Positions 44,103 to 56,158 of a stretch of 64,000 bases of DNA are shown here, in pieces (position 1 is the stretch's first letter; each line of letters starts with the position of its first letter). The position numbers and the translations under genes are program-made. The DNA is from Bartonella taylorii (GTDB lineage Bacteria > Pseudomonadota > Alphaproteobacteria > Rhizobiales > Rhizobiaceae), in contig NZ_CP083693.1 of NCBI RefSeq assembly GCF_023920105.1, positions 327,001 through 391,000 of the forward strand. Reading direction: 5' to 3'. The notes under the pieces were generated by a model, which saw nothing but the letters and a program-made list of their open reading frames with translations, did no database searches and was not told where the DNA came from.

Positions 44103-44854
44103 AATGATGCTCCTTTGTGTAAATTCGTATTTTTCGCTTCCTACGCGTTTCAAACTGAATAGAGCCTGAACAATTTTGAACTTTATTGTGACAAAAAAAT
44201 AAAAATTCATTTAGTTAAAGCTATTGCCAATACAGTAAAGTAAAATCATGACAGAATTTTGATTTCAATTAATGTACTCTTCTTAAGGTTAATTAAGCAG
44301 ATTGTATTGAGAGCAGAAGATTTTTTACTATTGGTTATAAATTCTTTATTTATGAATACTTTTTTGTATTACTTGATATAATATTAATTTAACAATAGGT
44401 GTATGAATACAAGCTATCGTTTTTGTTATAATAGGCTTATTGTGTTATGACAAATTCTTATTTTACTTTATTTGTTTTATAGAAAATTGTAATGTTTTTA
44501 TATTATATTGTAATGATAAATAATATTGATTTATATATCAAATTATAAATTTATGAATATAATATATTTCATTAATTTTTTGATATATCGTAGACATTTT
44601 CTTTAAATTTGTCTGATTTTTTATAGCTTAGAAGTTTTTTACATTTTTATGTATTTTTATAACGTTGTTTAACAAGAAAAATTGCTTAAAAAGTCAATAT
44701 TTTTAAGATTTTTTTTGTAAAATATTCTTTCTTATGTTGTTTTAAACAAATTTGAGAATCCTTAATGTTTGAGGTTATCTATTTTTAGGGCAATATTGGT
44801 TGCTTTTCATTTTTAGTTATTTTTTAGAAGAGCCAAAGATTATTTTTGGTGATT
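44103..44854. other. AT-rich upstream region of BA14K-like gene, copy 2, and gap to uvrB
   Basis: About 750 bp, no ORF. 44103-44690 is the diverged repeat of 41810-42397; the remainder up to the uvrB stop is unique and shows nothing. Confidence 0.5.
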
Positions 44855-47182
44855 TTAATTTTTTTGCTCCTTTGTTGGACGCGTTTTTTTTCGTTTTATG
44901 GTCGCTTGGTTAGGGGTGTTTTTACGAGATTTCCCTTTTCGATTTTCCAAAATACCAGTATCCATGGTTGGTCCCATGTGATCAAGGTTTGGTTTGGAGA
45001 AAAGACTTGGTTGTAATATCGGTCCATGGGTGGATTGTTCGCTATGATGTGTTAAGGGATTCTCCGCGATTTCTAGTTCTATCTTTTGTAATTGTTTGAT
45101 TTCATCGCGAAGTCGTGCGGCCTCTTCAAAGTTAAGATCAGCAGCTGCTTCATGCATTGATTTTTCAAGGGATTTAATATGGATTGTTAAATTGTTGCCA
45201 ACCATATTGTTTTGCCTGATAAAATCAGGAATATTTGTGGAAGTATGGTTGTTTTCGCCTCCTGAATTGAGAATATCATCGATATTTTTTTTGATACTGG
45301 TTGGTGTAATATGGTGCTCTTCATTGTAGGCTATTTGTTTTTGTCGACGTCTTTGTGTCTCCTGTAAGGCGCGTTCTATGGAGCCTGTGATTGTATCTGC
45401 GTAAAGGATAACGCGGCCATCTACATTGCGTGCAGCGCGTCCAATTGTTTGTACGAGCGAAGTTTCAGAGCGCAAAAACCCCTCTTTATCGGCATCTAGA
45501 ATAGCAACAAAACCGCATTCTGGAATATCTAAACCTTCCCGAAGTAAGTTAATACCGATGAGAACATCAAAGGTGCCAAGCCGAAGATCACGTAGAATTT
45601 CAATACGTTCTAACGTATCAATGTCAGAATGCATATAGCGTACGCGAATGCCTTGTTCATGGAGATATTCTGTCAAATCTTCGGCCATACGCTTGGTTAG
45701 GACAGTTACTAAGGTACGGTAGCCTTTTTGAATTGTTTTACGAATTTCGTTCACAACATCATCGACTTGGCTGGAGGCTGGGCGAATTTCTGTTGCTGGA
45801 TCAATCAATCCTGTTGGGCGAATAATTTGTTCAGCAAAAATGCCGTGAGCTTGTTCTATTTCCCAGCGTCCAGGCGTTGCAGAGACAGCAATAGTTTGTG
45901 GGCGCATGGCATCCCATTCTTCAAAGCGTAAGGGACGATTGTCCATACAGGAAGGGAGACGAAATCCATATTCTGCTAAGGTTGCTTTTCTTCGAAAATC
46001 ACCTCGGTACATGCCACCAATTTGGGGAATAGTGACATGGCTTTCATCGATAAAAACGAGAGCATTGTTTGGAATATATTCAAACAAGGTTGGAGGTGGT
46101 TCACCGGGTTTACGCCCTGTTAAATAGCGTGAATAATTTTCGATTCCGGCGCATGAGCCGGTTGTTTCTAACATTTCCAAATCAAAAATTGTACGCTGTT
46201 CTAAACGTTGCGCCTCTAAAAGACGTCCCGCGGCATTTAATTCGGCAAGGCGTTGCACCAGTTCCATTTTGATGGACTTCATTGCCTGATTTAATGTTGG
46301 GCGTGGTGTTACGTAGTGTGAATTGGCATAAATTTTAATTGATTGAAGATCACCTGTTTTTTGGCCTGTGAGGGGATCAAATTCAGTAATTGTTTCTACT
46401 TCATCGCCAAAAAGAGAGATACGCCAAGCACGATCTTCAAGGTGGGCAGGAAAAATTTCAATTATATCTCCTCGGACACGAAAGGAACCACGAATGAAGT
46501 TTATATTTTGTCGACAATAGTGTTGAGCAACTAAATCAGTGAGTAATTGTCGTTGATTGAGTTTGTCACCTTTTTTTATTTCAAAGGTCATGGCAGTATA
46601 GGTTTCTACTGAACCAATTCCGTAGATACAGGATACAGATGCAACAATAATGACATCATCACGTTCAAGTACAGCACGTGTTGCAGCATGACGCATACGG
46701 TCGATTTGTTCATTGATAGAAGATTCTTTTTCAATATAAGTGTCAGAGCGCGCAACATAGGCTTCTGGCTGATAATAGTCATAATAAGAAACAAAATATT
46801 CGACGGCATTGTGGGGAAAAAAGCTTTTAAATTCTCCGTAAAGCTGTGCTGCTAAAGTTTTATTTGGTGCTAAGATCAAAGCTGGACGTTGTGTTTTTTC
46901 AATGATTTTGGCCATTGTATAGGTTTTTCCTGAACCGGTAACACCCAAAAGCACTTGTGTACGCTCATCCTTTTCTATCCCCTCAATCAGAGTTTTGATT
47001 GCTTGGGGTTGATCCCCGGCAGGTTCAAAAGATGTTTCGAGTTGAAATGGAATGCCACCTTCAGATTTTTCAGGACGAGCAGGGCGGTGGGGTGTCCATA
47101 ATACGCCATTCTTAAAAAGGGGATTGCCTGACGCAATCAGGGCAGAAAGAGCTTCTACTGTTGCTGTGACACCGTTTTTCAT
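44855..47182 (-). CDS. uvrB: UvrABC excinuclease subunit UvrB
   Basis: 775 residues; the extra length comes from an N-terminal extension of about 55 residues and a basic tail, both usual in Rhizobiales. UvrB is the helicase-like subunit that verifies DNA damage for nucleotide excision repair. Walker A is [14 protein letters not shown]. The damage-probing beta-hairpin is [12 protein letters not shown]. Helicase motifs include FIDESH and QTIGRAARN, and the C-terminal UVR domain ([14 protein letters not shown]) binds UvrC. The very basic end ([13 protein letters not shown]) may aid DNA binding. Confidence 0.98.
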   Translation of the reverse strand: MKNGVTATVEALSALIASGNPLFKNGVLWTPHRPARPEKSEGGIPFQLETSFEPAGDQPQAIKTLIEGIEKDERTQVLLGVTGSGKTYTMAKIIEKTQRPALILAPNKTLAAQLYGEFKSFFPHNAVEYFVSYYDYYQPEAYVARSDTYIEKESSINEQIDRMRHAATRAVLERDDVIIVASVSCIYGIGSVETYTAMTFEIKKGDKLNQRQLLTDLVAQHYCRQNINFIRGSFRVRGDIIEIFPAHLEDRAWRISLFGDEVETITEFDPLTGQKTGDLQSIKIYANSHYVTPRPTLNQAMKSIKMELVQRLAELNAAGRLLEAQRLEQRTIFDLEMLETTGSCAGIENYSRYLTGRKPGEPPPTLFEYIPNNALVFIDESHVTIPQIGGMYRGDFRRKATLAEYGFRLPSCMDNRPLRFEEWDAMRPQTIAVSATPGRWEIEQAHGIFAEQIIRPTGLIDPATEIRPASSQVDDVVNEIRKTIQKGYRTLVTVLTKRMAEDLTEYLHEQGIRVRYMHSDIDTLERIEILRDLRLGTFDVLIGINLLREGLDIPECGFVAILDADKEGFLRSETSLVQTIGRAARNVDGRVILYADTITGSIERALQETQRRRQKQIAYNEEHHITPTSIKKNIDDILNSGGENNHTSTNIPDFIRQNNMVGNNLTIHIKSLEKSMHEAAADLNFEEAARLRDEIKQLQKIELEIAENPLTHHSEQSTHGPILQPSLFSKPNLDHMGPTMDTGILENRKGKSRKNTPNQATIKRKKTRPTKEQKN

Positions 47183-47463
47183 TGTTGCATCCTTTTTGAT
47201 ATAAAAAAGTGCTTGTGGTTTTCAACGAAATACTCAATTTTACAATTTAATCGCGATAACGACAAAACGTTAATCAGCAGTTTTTTTCGGTTTATTGTAT
47301 GTTTCATAGGATATTTGATAAGTTTGGGATATGAGACTAATTCTTTAAGGAGGTTCTTTGGTTTTTTGTTTTTAGAGTGTGGTGACATTTGTAATCGTTC
47401 ATCTACACTATCTCATTTGCGCCATGATGTTGACAGGGCGTTTATTTATAATATTTACTGTGG

Positions 47464-47787
47464 CTACCGTGGATAATGACTGTATGTATTGTAATTTGTT
47501 ACTGGAAGAGTTGTGTATGTTTGATAAAGATCATTTCCATTTTTAAATGAGAGGTAACGAGATGATACCCAACCTGTTTGGGTGTTATATCTGATGTTGC
47601 ACCAGTTCCTTTTACATGTTTGGACAAATACCAACTTTCCTGCGGGGATTAAGCCGCAAAGCGTATATTGAATGCTTGGTCCCGTTCTAAGATTAAGGTT
47701 GTTTGTGGTAAAGGCATCTGCAGCTCCGGATACCGTTGCGGTTAGAGAGAGAGAGCCAAAAACAAAAAAAATTACGAGCTTTTTCAT
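47464..47787 (-). CDS. Secreted bacterial SH3-domain protein
   Basis: 107 residues. A signal peptide (MKKLVIFFVFGSLSLTATVSG) probably ends near AAD. The rest is one SH3b domain: TNNLNLRTGPSIQYTLCGLIPAG and WCNIRYNTQTGWVSSRYLSF. Such domains bind peptidoglycan or protein partners in the periplasm. Two Cys (TLCGL and QTCKRNWC) could form a disulfide. It is a short stand-alone gene; no function is known. Confidence 0.85.
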   Translation of the reverse strand: MKKLVIFFVFGSLSLTATVSGAADAFTTNNLNLRTGPSIQYTLCGLIPAGKLVFVQTCKRNWCNIRYNTQTGWVSSRYLSFKNGNDLYQTYTTLPVTNYNTYSHYPR

Positions 47788-48114
47788 TTTTTGTAGAGGC
47801 TTCCTTTAGAGTTTTTCTTTTCTCTTCATATGAGATCTCTTCTGTTAGGTTAGGGTAAAACAGAAAAAAATACAATTATTTCTTCTTTAGAATTCTAATG
47901 GTTGGAATGCAGTTTGGCATTTTAAGTGCTAAAATAGTAGATAGCTTAAACACAATTGGTGAATACTTTATTCCTTTTTTTATTTTTATATGGAAAACGG
48001 GGATACTGTACTATATAATAAACGAGGATTATGGTTTTCGGATTCCAAAAGTGATTTTGGAGGCCGTTTTTTGTGTTTTTATTAAACCTTCCGTGTAATA
48101 GAAAGGGACGGATT
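47788..48114. other. Intergenic region upstream of greA
   Basis: About 330 bp. It contains TATAATA-like sequence near 48016 that may be the greA -10 box. A 66-codon frame here lacks any support. Confidence 0.4.
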
Positions 48115-48588
48115 ATGGAAAAAGTTCCGATGACTACAGCTGGTTTTGAAAGTCTTAAAGAAGAGTTACGTTGGCGCCAACAACAGGAACGTCCACGAAT
48201 TATTGAAGCAATTTCCGAAGCACGTGCACATGGTGATCTATCAGAAAATGCTGAATATCACGCTGCTAAAGAGGCACAAAGTCATAATGAGGGGCGTATA
48301 AATGAGCTTGAAGACTATATTGCACGGGCGGAAGTTATTAATGTCTCACGCCTTTCAGGTGACAAAATTAAGTTTGGAGCCACTATCAAGCTTTTGGACG
48401 AAGATACTGAAGAAAAAAAGGTTTATCAGATCGTTGGTGATCAAGAGGCTGATGTCAAAACTGGTAAAATCTCTATTTCATCCCCTATTGCGCGTGCACT
48501 CATTGGAAAGCAAGAGGGTGATGTGATTGAGGTGAATGCACCAGGTGGTTCGCATAATTACGAAATTATTAAGGTTCAGTACATCTAA
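48115..48588 (+). CDS. greA: Transcription elongation factor GreA
   Basis: 157 residues from [18 protein letters not shown]. GreA rescues backtracked RNA polymerase by stimulating transcript cleavage. The N-terminal antiparallel coiled coil has the acidic tip [19 protein letters not shown], and the C-terminal FKBP-like domain includes [24 protein letters not shown] lies about 10 bases before ATG 48115; the open frame 14 codons upstream is not needed. It is followed after six bases by the glycosyltransferase gene, an order also seen in rhizobia. Confidence 0.97.
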   Translation: MEKVPMTTAGFESLKEELRWRQQQERPRIIEAISEARAHGDLSENAEYHAAKEAQSHNEGRINELEDYIARAEVINVSRLSGDKIKFGATIKLLDEDTEEKKVYQIVGDQEADVKTGKISISSPIARALIGKQEGDVIEVNAPGGSHNYEIIKVQYI

Positions 48589-48594
48589 TTTGTT

Positions 48595-49653
48595 ATGCAT
48601 GTATCTTTGGAAGAAACGGAGATTATTGCTCCTCACTTTAAAAAGCGCTTATCAGGAGTGACCTCTACAGTTATCCAACTCATTCCATTGCAGCGAGAAC
48701 AGGGTATACATATATCCACTTTTGGATTTGGATTACCGCGAGATTTACCGTTTCTTTCCTTTAGTGACCTTTTTGGACTTTGGAAAAGTCCGAGGGGGAG
48801 GTCATTTCGTATTTGGCATGCACGGCGCAATATTGAGATGCTTTGCGGAGTATTTCTTCGGGATGTTTTGCGAATGAAGCTTAAACTCATCTTTACTTCG
48901 GCATCTCAACGCAAACACAAACCTTTTACCAAATGGTTGCTTCGTCGTATGGATAAGGTTATTGCTACCAGTGCATGCACGGGGACTTATCTAGAAGTGC
49001 CTCATCAAGTTATTATGCATGGGGTGGACGTTAGGCGTTTTTCACCACCGGAGACTGTTGATGATTTTTTCCCAGCAGCAGGGTTTTTAGGAAAATATGC
49101 GGTGGGGTGTTTTGGGCGTGTGCGCTACGCAAAGGGCACTGATCTGTTTGTGGATGCAATGATAACATTATTGCCCCATTATCCTGAGTGGACAGCGCTT
49201 ATCGCTGGTCGAACTACAGAGCAACATTATAATTTTGAAAAGAAATTACGTCAGAAGATTGCTGAGGCCGGTTTGAGTGATCGTATTATTTTTCTTGGCG
49301 AGAGGCTTGATATACCTCTGTGGTATCGTCGTCTGTCACTTTATGTGACTCCTTCTCGTTTGGAAGGTTTTGGTTTGACACCATTGGAGGCAATGGCATC
49401 ACAGACAGCTGTAGTGACCAGTGATGTGGGAATTTTTAAAGAATTGGTGGTAGAGGGAACAGGAACGGTTGTGAAAGCAGGAGATGGAGCAGCTTTAACA
49501 GCAGCGATTGAACCTTATTTTACTGATTTAGAAAAAACAATGCTAGCAGGGCAAAGAGCTTTAGCCCATGTTCGTGCCAACTTTCCTTTGGAAAAGGAAG
49601 CAGCAGCAATTGGGAGCGTTTACGAGGAAATCTTTGTGGAAAGAACACTTTGA
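48595..49653 (+). CDS. lpcC: LPS-core glycosyltransferase, LpcC/LpsB type (GT4)
   Basis: 352 residues, GT-B fold, family 4. The acceptor-side half includes IWHARRNIEMLCG and HQVIMHGVDVRRFSPP. The donor half has VGCFGRVRYAKGTDLFVDA, GERLDIPLWYRRLSLYVTPS and the catalytic EX7E in RLEGFGLTPLEAMASQ. In Rhizobium, LpcC (S. meliloti LpsB) transfers mannose to the inner core and its gene sits beside greA, as here. The position and length support this assignment. The first sugar on the Bartonella Kdo core may differ, so the donor remains uncertain. Confidence 0.82.
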   Translation: MHVSLEETEIIAPHFKKRLSGVTSTVIQLIPLQREQGIHISTFGFGLPRDLPFLSFSDLFGLWKSPRGRSFRIWHARRNIEMLCGVFLRDVLRMKLKLIFTSASQRKHKPFTKWLLRRMDKVIATSACTGTYLEVPHQVIMHGVDVRRFSPPETVDDFFPAAGFLGKYAVGCFGRVRYAKGTDLFVDAMITLLPHYPEWTALIAGRTTEQHYNFEKKLRQKIAEAGLSDRIIFLGERLDIPLWYRRLSLYVTPSRLEGFGLTPLEAMASQTAVVTSDVGIFKELVVEGTGTVVKAGDGAALTAAIEPYFTDLEKTMLAGQRALAHVRANFPLEKEAAAIGSVYEEIFVERTL

Positions 49654-50315
49654 ATATATTGGAAATCTTCTTGGGAAGAGGAGAGAATGTGCCATCTTTA
49701 AAGGTCTCCACAAATAAATATTTCAAGTGAATGGCTTAATAATGCAAATCTTATTTCGTAGAATTTAGCATGTTTTAAGGTGATGTAACGATAAGCTATC
49801 AGAATCTTTGATAGAAGAGCTAAAATTTTATATTTTTAGAGTGATGTAAATAAATGGAAGGGATGATTGTTTCTTATTCAGGTAATGCTTTTGAGAATAT
49901 AGTGTGGTATTCTTTCTATAAAGACTAGATTGTTAAAGCTGTTCGTGTTGCTTCAGTATGGAAGTGATTGTGTATTTTGCAATAATAAAAGCATAATAAG
50001 CGTGTTGTAATAGAAAAAATATTTTTACTAGAAGCCCTCTATGTTTTTCTTAATTAAAGACTGTTGATAAGGTATATTGAAATATTACATTGAAGCCTTT
50101 CTTTGATGAGGAAGGTGCATACAGCAAGAATGTTATAAGATCTCGTCTGACGTGAAAGATCTGATACTTGAGGGTTCTTGGTGTTTTGCATCCATTTTAA
50201 AAAGTTAATGTGCCTAAAAAGAAGGGTGCAGGTTCCTACTTTAGGGATTATTTTGTTAGTTATGTATAGTGTTTATATTGTAAATTTCTTATCACTTGGA
50301 ATTAAATGCTATGTA
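49654..50315. other. Intergenic region lpcC-trkH
   Basis: About 660 bp between convergent genes. No tRNA or other RNA, no ORF with a family, and no strong terminator could be seen. It is probably eroded sequence. Confidence 0.45.
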
Positions 50316-51722
50316 TTAAAATTGCTCACGCCAAAAAGCGGGGATAAAAAGTACGAATATGGTTATAATTTCAAGACGCCCAGCGAGCATGAGAAAACTC
50401 AAAATCCATAGGGCATTATCATTAATTGTAGAAAAGTTTCCAGCAGGACCAATAATATCTCCAAAACCTGGGCCAATATTTGAAAGAGCTGTTAAGACCC
50501 CCGTAAAAGCAGAAGTAAAGTCAAGACCAGTTGTAAGCAAAAGTGCAGTGCCGATAAGAAGACAAAACATATAAAGACATACAAAAAATAAAACTGCTTT
50601 GGCAACATCGCTCGATATGTTTGAATGATCGTAGCGCGCTTTTACAACGATATTAGGAGAAAAAAGTTTTTCTATATTTGTTTGTGTAATACGCCAAAGG
50701 ATAATTAAGCGATTGATTTTCATTCCACCAGAGGTAGAACCAGCACATCCACCTGTAAAAGAAACAATGAAGAAAACTCCAAGCGCAAACGGCCCCCAAA
50801 GTTGATAATCTTCAGCGCTATAGCCAGTCGTGCTAATGATGGATGAAAGGTGAAAAATGACATCAAGAAAAATTAAATGGAACGCGCGATGATCATGAAA
50901 TCGTAGCCATGCTGCTAAAGCAAAGCTGAAGAGAAAAACAATATGCAAAAAAACGATCACTTGCGGATCAATGAAGCGTTTGGAGTGGCCAGGAAGCACT
51001 AATTTAACATAAAGCACGAATGGTAGTGCGGAGAGCAACATGAAGAGTGTTGAAATAATCAAGATGGCTGGTTTATCAGAGAAATAGCCAAAAGAGGCGT
51101 CGTGAGTTGAGAATCCAGCTGTTGCTATTGTGCTCATTGCATGGTTGATGGCATCAAATAAGTTCATGCCCGAAGCAAAATAGGAAAGCATACAAGCAAG
51201 TGTTAATCCAACATAGGCTATGATAATTCCATTGGCAATTTGGTTGATACGGGGCAATATTTTTTCAGATTTATCGGATGATTCCATATGAAAAAGCCGT
51301 ACTCCACCCACTCGCAGTGAAGGTAAAAGCAATAACGCTAAACCGATAAAGCCAATGCCTCCAATCCAGCATATGATAGAACGCCATAACAAAATACTGC
51401 GCGATAAATTGTCAAGGCCTGTGAGTACTGTAGAGCCTGTGGTGGTAATTCCAGAGACGGATTCAAAGATGGCTTCTGCTAAAGAAATTGAGAGGGGCGA
51501 AAGGTAAAGAGGTAAGGCACCTACGATGCTTCCTGTTAGCCAAAGGCAGACAGTGAGCATAAAGCCAAGCCGTGCTGAAAAACGGCAGGTGGCACCTCTT
51601 GTGGCTAAAAGAATCAGCGTTGCTAATATGGTGGTTATGGTGCAAGAGTAGAGAAAGGTTATCCAATTATGGTTGCTGTCGTGCAAATCTACAAAAATTG
51701 GTAGAAGCATTGCTCCTCCCAT
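50316..51722 (-). CDS. trkH: TrkH/KtrB-family potassium uptake protein
   Basis: 468 residues, four M1-P-M2 repeats. The selectivity-filter regions are visible as SVSGITTTGSTVL, STIATAGFSTHDASF, SIISTTGYSAEDYQ and TALSNIGPGFGDI. A GGCAGSTSGGMKINR motif is typical of TrkH. It moves K+ (with H+ or Na+) together with a TrkA-type NAD-binding protein encoded elsewhere. Homology seems to continue about 20 residues upstream of the ATG (ARFALI precedes it in frame) with no ATG, GTG or TTG before the stop. The true start is therefore uncertain. Confidence 0.9.
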   Translation of the reverse strand: MGGAMLLPIFVDLHDSNHNWITFLYSCTITTILATLILLATRGATCRFSARLGFMLTVCLWLTGSIVGALPLYLSPLSISLAEAIFESVSGITTTGSTVLTGLDNLSRSILLWRSIICWIGGIGFIGLALLLLPSLRVGGVRLFHMESSDKSEKILPRINQIANGIIIAYVGLTLACMLSYFASGMNLFDAINHAMSTIATAGFSTHDASFGYFSDKPAILIISTLFMLLSALPFVLYVKLVLPGHSKRFIDPQVIVFLHIVFLFSFALAAWLRFHDHRAFHLIFLDVIFHLSSIISTTGYSAEDYQLWGPFALGVFFIVSFTGGCAGSTSGGMKINRLIILWRITQTNIEKLFSPNIVVKARYDHSNISSDVAKAVLFFVCLYMFCLLIGTALLLTTGLDFTSAFTGVLTALSNIGPGFGDIIGPAGNFSTINDNALWILSFLMLAGRLEIITIFVLFIPAFWREQF

Positions 51723-52010
51723 GATTAACGCAAAACGTGCACAGACATTGATAATAAATTGAAAAATGATCGTTCTCTATCTTTTTTTGTTATGGTTTTG
51801 TGCTCATAAGAATTTACGTTTTTTTCTTTATAGGGTAAAAATTGGTTTTTACATTAAGCAGGATTTGATGAATTGACAACCAAACATTTTCACTAAATTT
51901 GAAAAAAGATATGTATACACCATAATTGAGGTTGTTGAAAAATGTTTTTTAATACAGCATTCCGTTATAATTTATAGAATAATTAAGTAAGAAAAAGTGA
52001 AGGGGATTCT

Positions 52011-52964
52011 ATGGCACAATCGCATATTCGGTTGCTTATTATTGGCTCTGGTCCAGCTGGTTATACAGCGGCGATCTATGCGGCAAGAGCAATGCTCAAG
52101 CCGGTTTTGGTCACTGGCTTACAGCAGGGCGGTCAGTTGATGATTACAACTGATGTCGAAAATTATCCAGGTTTTGCTGATCCAATTCAAGGACCATGGT
52201 TGATGGAACAAATGGCAAAACAAGCCGAAAATATGGGTACAAAAATTGTCTATGATAGTATTACAAAGGCTGATTTATTGAAGTACCCTTTTATTTTATA
52301 TGGAGATTCAGGAACGCAATATTGTTGTGATGCGCTGATTATTGCAACAGGAGCGCAGGCGCGTTGGCTTGGTTTGGAAAGTGAACAGACTTTTATGGGT
52401 GGCGGTGTTTCTGCCTGTGCTACATGTGATGGTTTTTTTTATCGTGATAAGGATGTCATTGTTGTGGGAGGTGGAAATACAGCTGTTGAAGAAGCTCTTT
52501 ATTTATCCCATTTGGCAAAGAGTGTAAGCGTGGTTCATCGGCGGGGTTATTTTAGGGCAGAAAAAATTTTGCAAGATAGATTGCTTGCTTGCGATAATGT
52601 ACGTGTTCTTTGGGATCATGTGGTAGAAGAAATTGTTGGTTTGCCAGCTCAGGATTCAAGGGGGGCTGTTGTAACCGGTGCACGCCTTAAAAATGTTAAA
52701 ACCGGTCAAGAAATTAAGGTGAATGCAGAGGGAATATTTATTGCCATTGGTCATGATCCTGCTGTTTCTTTGTTTGAAGGGCAACTGAAACAAAAACGAG
52801 GCGGTTATTTATGGACAGAACCAGATTCAACAGCAACAAGCATTGCTGGTGTTTTTGCTGCAGGTGATGTAACAGACGAAACATTTCGTCAAGCTGTAAC
52901 AGCAGCGGGTAGGGGATGTATGGCGGCGTTGGAGGCAGAACGTTTTTTAGATCTACAAACATGA
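52011..52964 (+). CDS. trxB: Thioredoxin-disulfide reductase
   Basis: 317 residues. FAD site IIGSGPAGYTAAIYAAR, redox-active CATC in ACATCDGFFY, NADPH site VVVGGGNTAVEEALYL, and the C-terminal FAD contact AGDVTDETFRQAVTAAGRGC. It reduces thioredoxin with NADPH. GAAGGGG precedes the ATG. The lsrB gene follows after 36 bp in the same direction, an arrangement conserved in Rhizobiales. Confidence 0.97.
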   Translation: MAQSHIRLLIIGSGPAGYTAAIYAARAMLKPVLVTGLQQGGQLMITTDVENYPGFADPIQGPWLMEQMAKQAENMGTKIVYDSITKADLLKYPFILYGDSGTQYCCDALIIATGAQARWLGLESEQTFMGGGVSACATCDGFFYRDKDVIVVGGGNTAVEEALYLSHLAKSVSVVHRRGYFRAEKILQDRLLACDNVRVLWDHVVEEIVGLPAQDSRGAVVTGARLKNVKTGQEIKVNAEGIFIAIGHDPAVSLFEGQLKQKRGGYLWTEPDSTATSIAGVFAAGDVTDETFRQAVTAAGRGCMAALEAERFLDLQT

Positions 52965-53000
52965 CAATTTATTAAAAGTGAAAAAATTAGAGGTAGAATT

Positions 53001-53906
53001 GTGACGTCACCGTTGGATTGGGATAAGTTGAGGGTTTTTCATGCTGTTGCAGAAGCAGGATCTTTTACACATGCGGCACAAAAGCTTCATCTATCCCAAT
53101 CAGCCATTTCACGACAGGTTTCAGCTTTAGAGAACGATGTTGGTGTGTCCTTGTTTCAGCGTCATGCGCGGGGGTTAATCTTAACAGAGCAGGGTGAAAT
53201 TCTGTATCGGACAACACATGATGTTTTGATGAAGCTTGAAAGTGCACGCTCGCAATTAAGTGAAAGCTGTGAAAAGCCAGCAGGAAATCTACGGGTTACA
53301 TCGACCTTCGGAATGGGAGCAGGATGGCTTGTGGAGCGTATGCCAGAATTCCTTAGTCTTTATCCGGATATACGGGTTCAGCTCTTGTTTGATGATAAAG
53401 AACTCGACCTAACGATGCGTCACGCAGACTGTGCTGTTCGTTTACAACAACCCCAGCAGCCTGATCTTATACAAAGAAAACTCTTTACAATTCATATGCA
53501 TGTTTATGCTTCGAAAAGTTATATTGCAAATCATGGAAAACCAGAAACATTGTCTGAGCTGGATGCACACCGGATTATTTCATTTGGAGAACCTGTTCCA
53601 CCTTATTTGTCTGGTTTAAATTGGTTGGAAAAAGCTGGTAGAAGTGATGGTTCTTTGCGTCTTTCAGTATTACGAATCAATAATATTATTTCAATCAAGA
53701 AGGCGATTATGTGTGATCTTGGTATCGCTGTACTTCCCGATTATATTGTGAATAATGATGAGCGACTTGTGCGCCTTTTTCCTGAGGTAGTTGATATTCC
53801 TTCCTTTGATACTTTTTTTTGTTACCCTTACGCTTTAAAGAATTTGGTAAAGTTGAAGGCTTTTCGAGATTATATTTTTTTAAAAGCACGTCAGTGGTCT
53901 TTTTAA
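53001..53906 (+). CDS. lsrB: LysR-type regulator LsrB/VtlR
   Basis: 301 residues, GTG start with AGAGG upstream. The N-terminal helix-turn-helix is DKLRVFHAVAEAGSFTHAAQKLHLSQSAISRQVS, nearly the same as in rhizobial LsrB and Brucella VtlR. The effector domain follows with MRHADCAVRLQQPQQPDLIQRKLF and ISFGEPVPP. LsrB in S. meliloti senses oxidation through cysteines and controls glutathione and LPS genes. VtlR in Brucella activates the sRNA AbcR2 and small proteins and is needed for virulence. Three Cys are visible here (ADCAV, MCDLG, FCYPY). Its link to trxB fits a redox role. Confidence 0.9.
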   Translation: MTSPLDWDKLRVFHAVAEAGSFTHAAQKLHLSQSAISRQVSALENDVGVSLFQRHARGLILTEQGEILYRTTHDVLMKLESARSQLSESCEKPAGNLRVTSTFGMGAGWLVERMPEFLSLYPDIRVQLLFDDKELDLTMRHADCAVRLQQPQQPDLIQRKLFTIHMHVYASKSYIANHGKPETLSELDAHRIISFGEPVPPYLSGLNWLEKAGRSDGSLRLSVLRINNIISIKKAIMCDLGIAVLPDYIVNNDERLVRLFPEVVDIPSFDTFFCYPYALKNLVKLKAFRDYIFLKARQWSF

Positions 53907-54626
53907 TGATGTGATATTTTAAGCTATGTATTTATTGCATAGCAGGTACGCTTAAGTCTTTATTGTGCTTTTTTTCATAAAATGACATAAAATACCATCT
54001 CTTGATTATGTTGCCTCCCATTGCATTTTCTTGAGTGTTCCCTTACGAGAATCTTTCAGATTGATTTTATCTCTGGGGGTTTTCTAAATTTGCCGAACAT
54101 TTGTTCGGCTTTTTTTTTAATTTTTGGGAAGAGTCTCTAAAAATGTAGATTTCTTAGAAAATAATAAGAGAAAACTTTCAAAAATTTTATGGGTATCCAA
54201 GAGGAATATTAGGATTATAATAATTATTGCGGAATAGAAAAAGTTTGATTGAGAAGCATAGGATTTATAAGTGTCAAATTTTCTTTAGCAATACGAATTT
54301 AATTTGAGAAGTGTAAGCTGCATGAGTATGGAAAGGCGTTTTTTGGTGATAGTCATTTAATATGGCTATAAAATTCGAAAAGAGTGTTTTCTTGATCATA
54401 GAGTTAAAGATGCCAATAGCACGTTCCATATGAGGAAAAGAAGATAAGGATGTGTTTTATAATTATATCATTTTTTGCTTTGTTCTAAGAAAATATCTCC
54501 ATGTTGTTTTATCGATACATATTTTCTGCAGAATCTATTTACTTACTCTATATTCAAATGACTGAAAATCTTTCAGATCAGCTGTTTGGCAACGAAAGAT
54601 TGTAAAAACAGATGAGTTCAAGGTTT
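53907..54626. other. Intergenic region lsrB-aatA
   Basis: About 720 bp between convergent genes. It holds one strong terminator (54092-54118). The rest is AT-rich with no ORF or RNA that I can support. Confidence 0.45.
54092..54118 (+). terminator. Rho-independent terminator downstream of trxB-lsrB
   Basis: A 7-bp stem GCCGAAC/GTTCGGC with a four-base loop is followed by a run of eight or more T's. It lies 185 bp after the lsrB stop. The distance leaves room for a long 3' UTR or an unrecognised small transcript. Confidence 0.8.

Positions 54627-56158
<1,532 letters not shown>

Larger units (their letters stand above)
42398..44690. repeat. Tandem duplication, copy 2 (internally deleted)
   Basis: The second copy of the 38289-42397 block. 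Sequence corresponding to 38914-40825 of copy 1 (1912 bp) is missing: the kinase part joins the hydrolase part at 43020-43022, where both parents have TGG. The kinase and hydrolase parts are about 95-98 per cent identical to copy 1 by eye, whereas the BA14K gene and its upstream region have diverged much more. Confidence 0.85.

Noticed and set aside
47898..48098. Plus-strand 66-codon hydrophobic frame before greA
   Set aside because: It spans the likely greA promoter, has no ribosome site and resembles no family.
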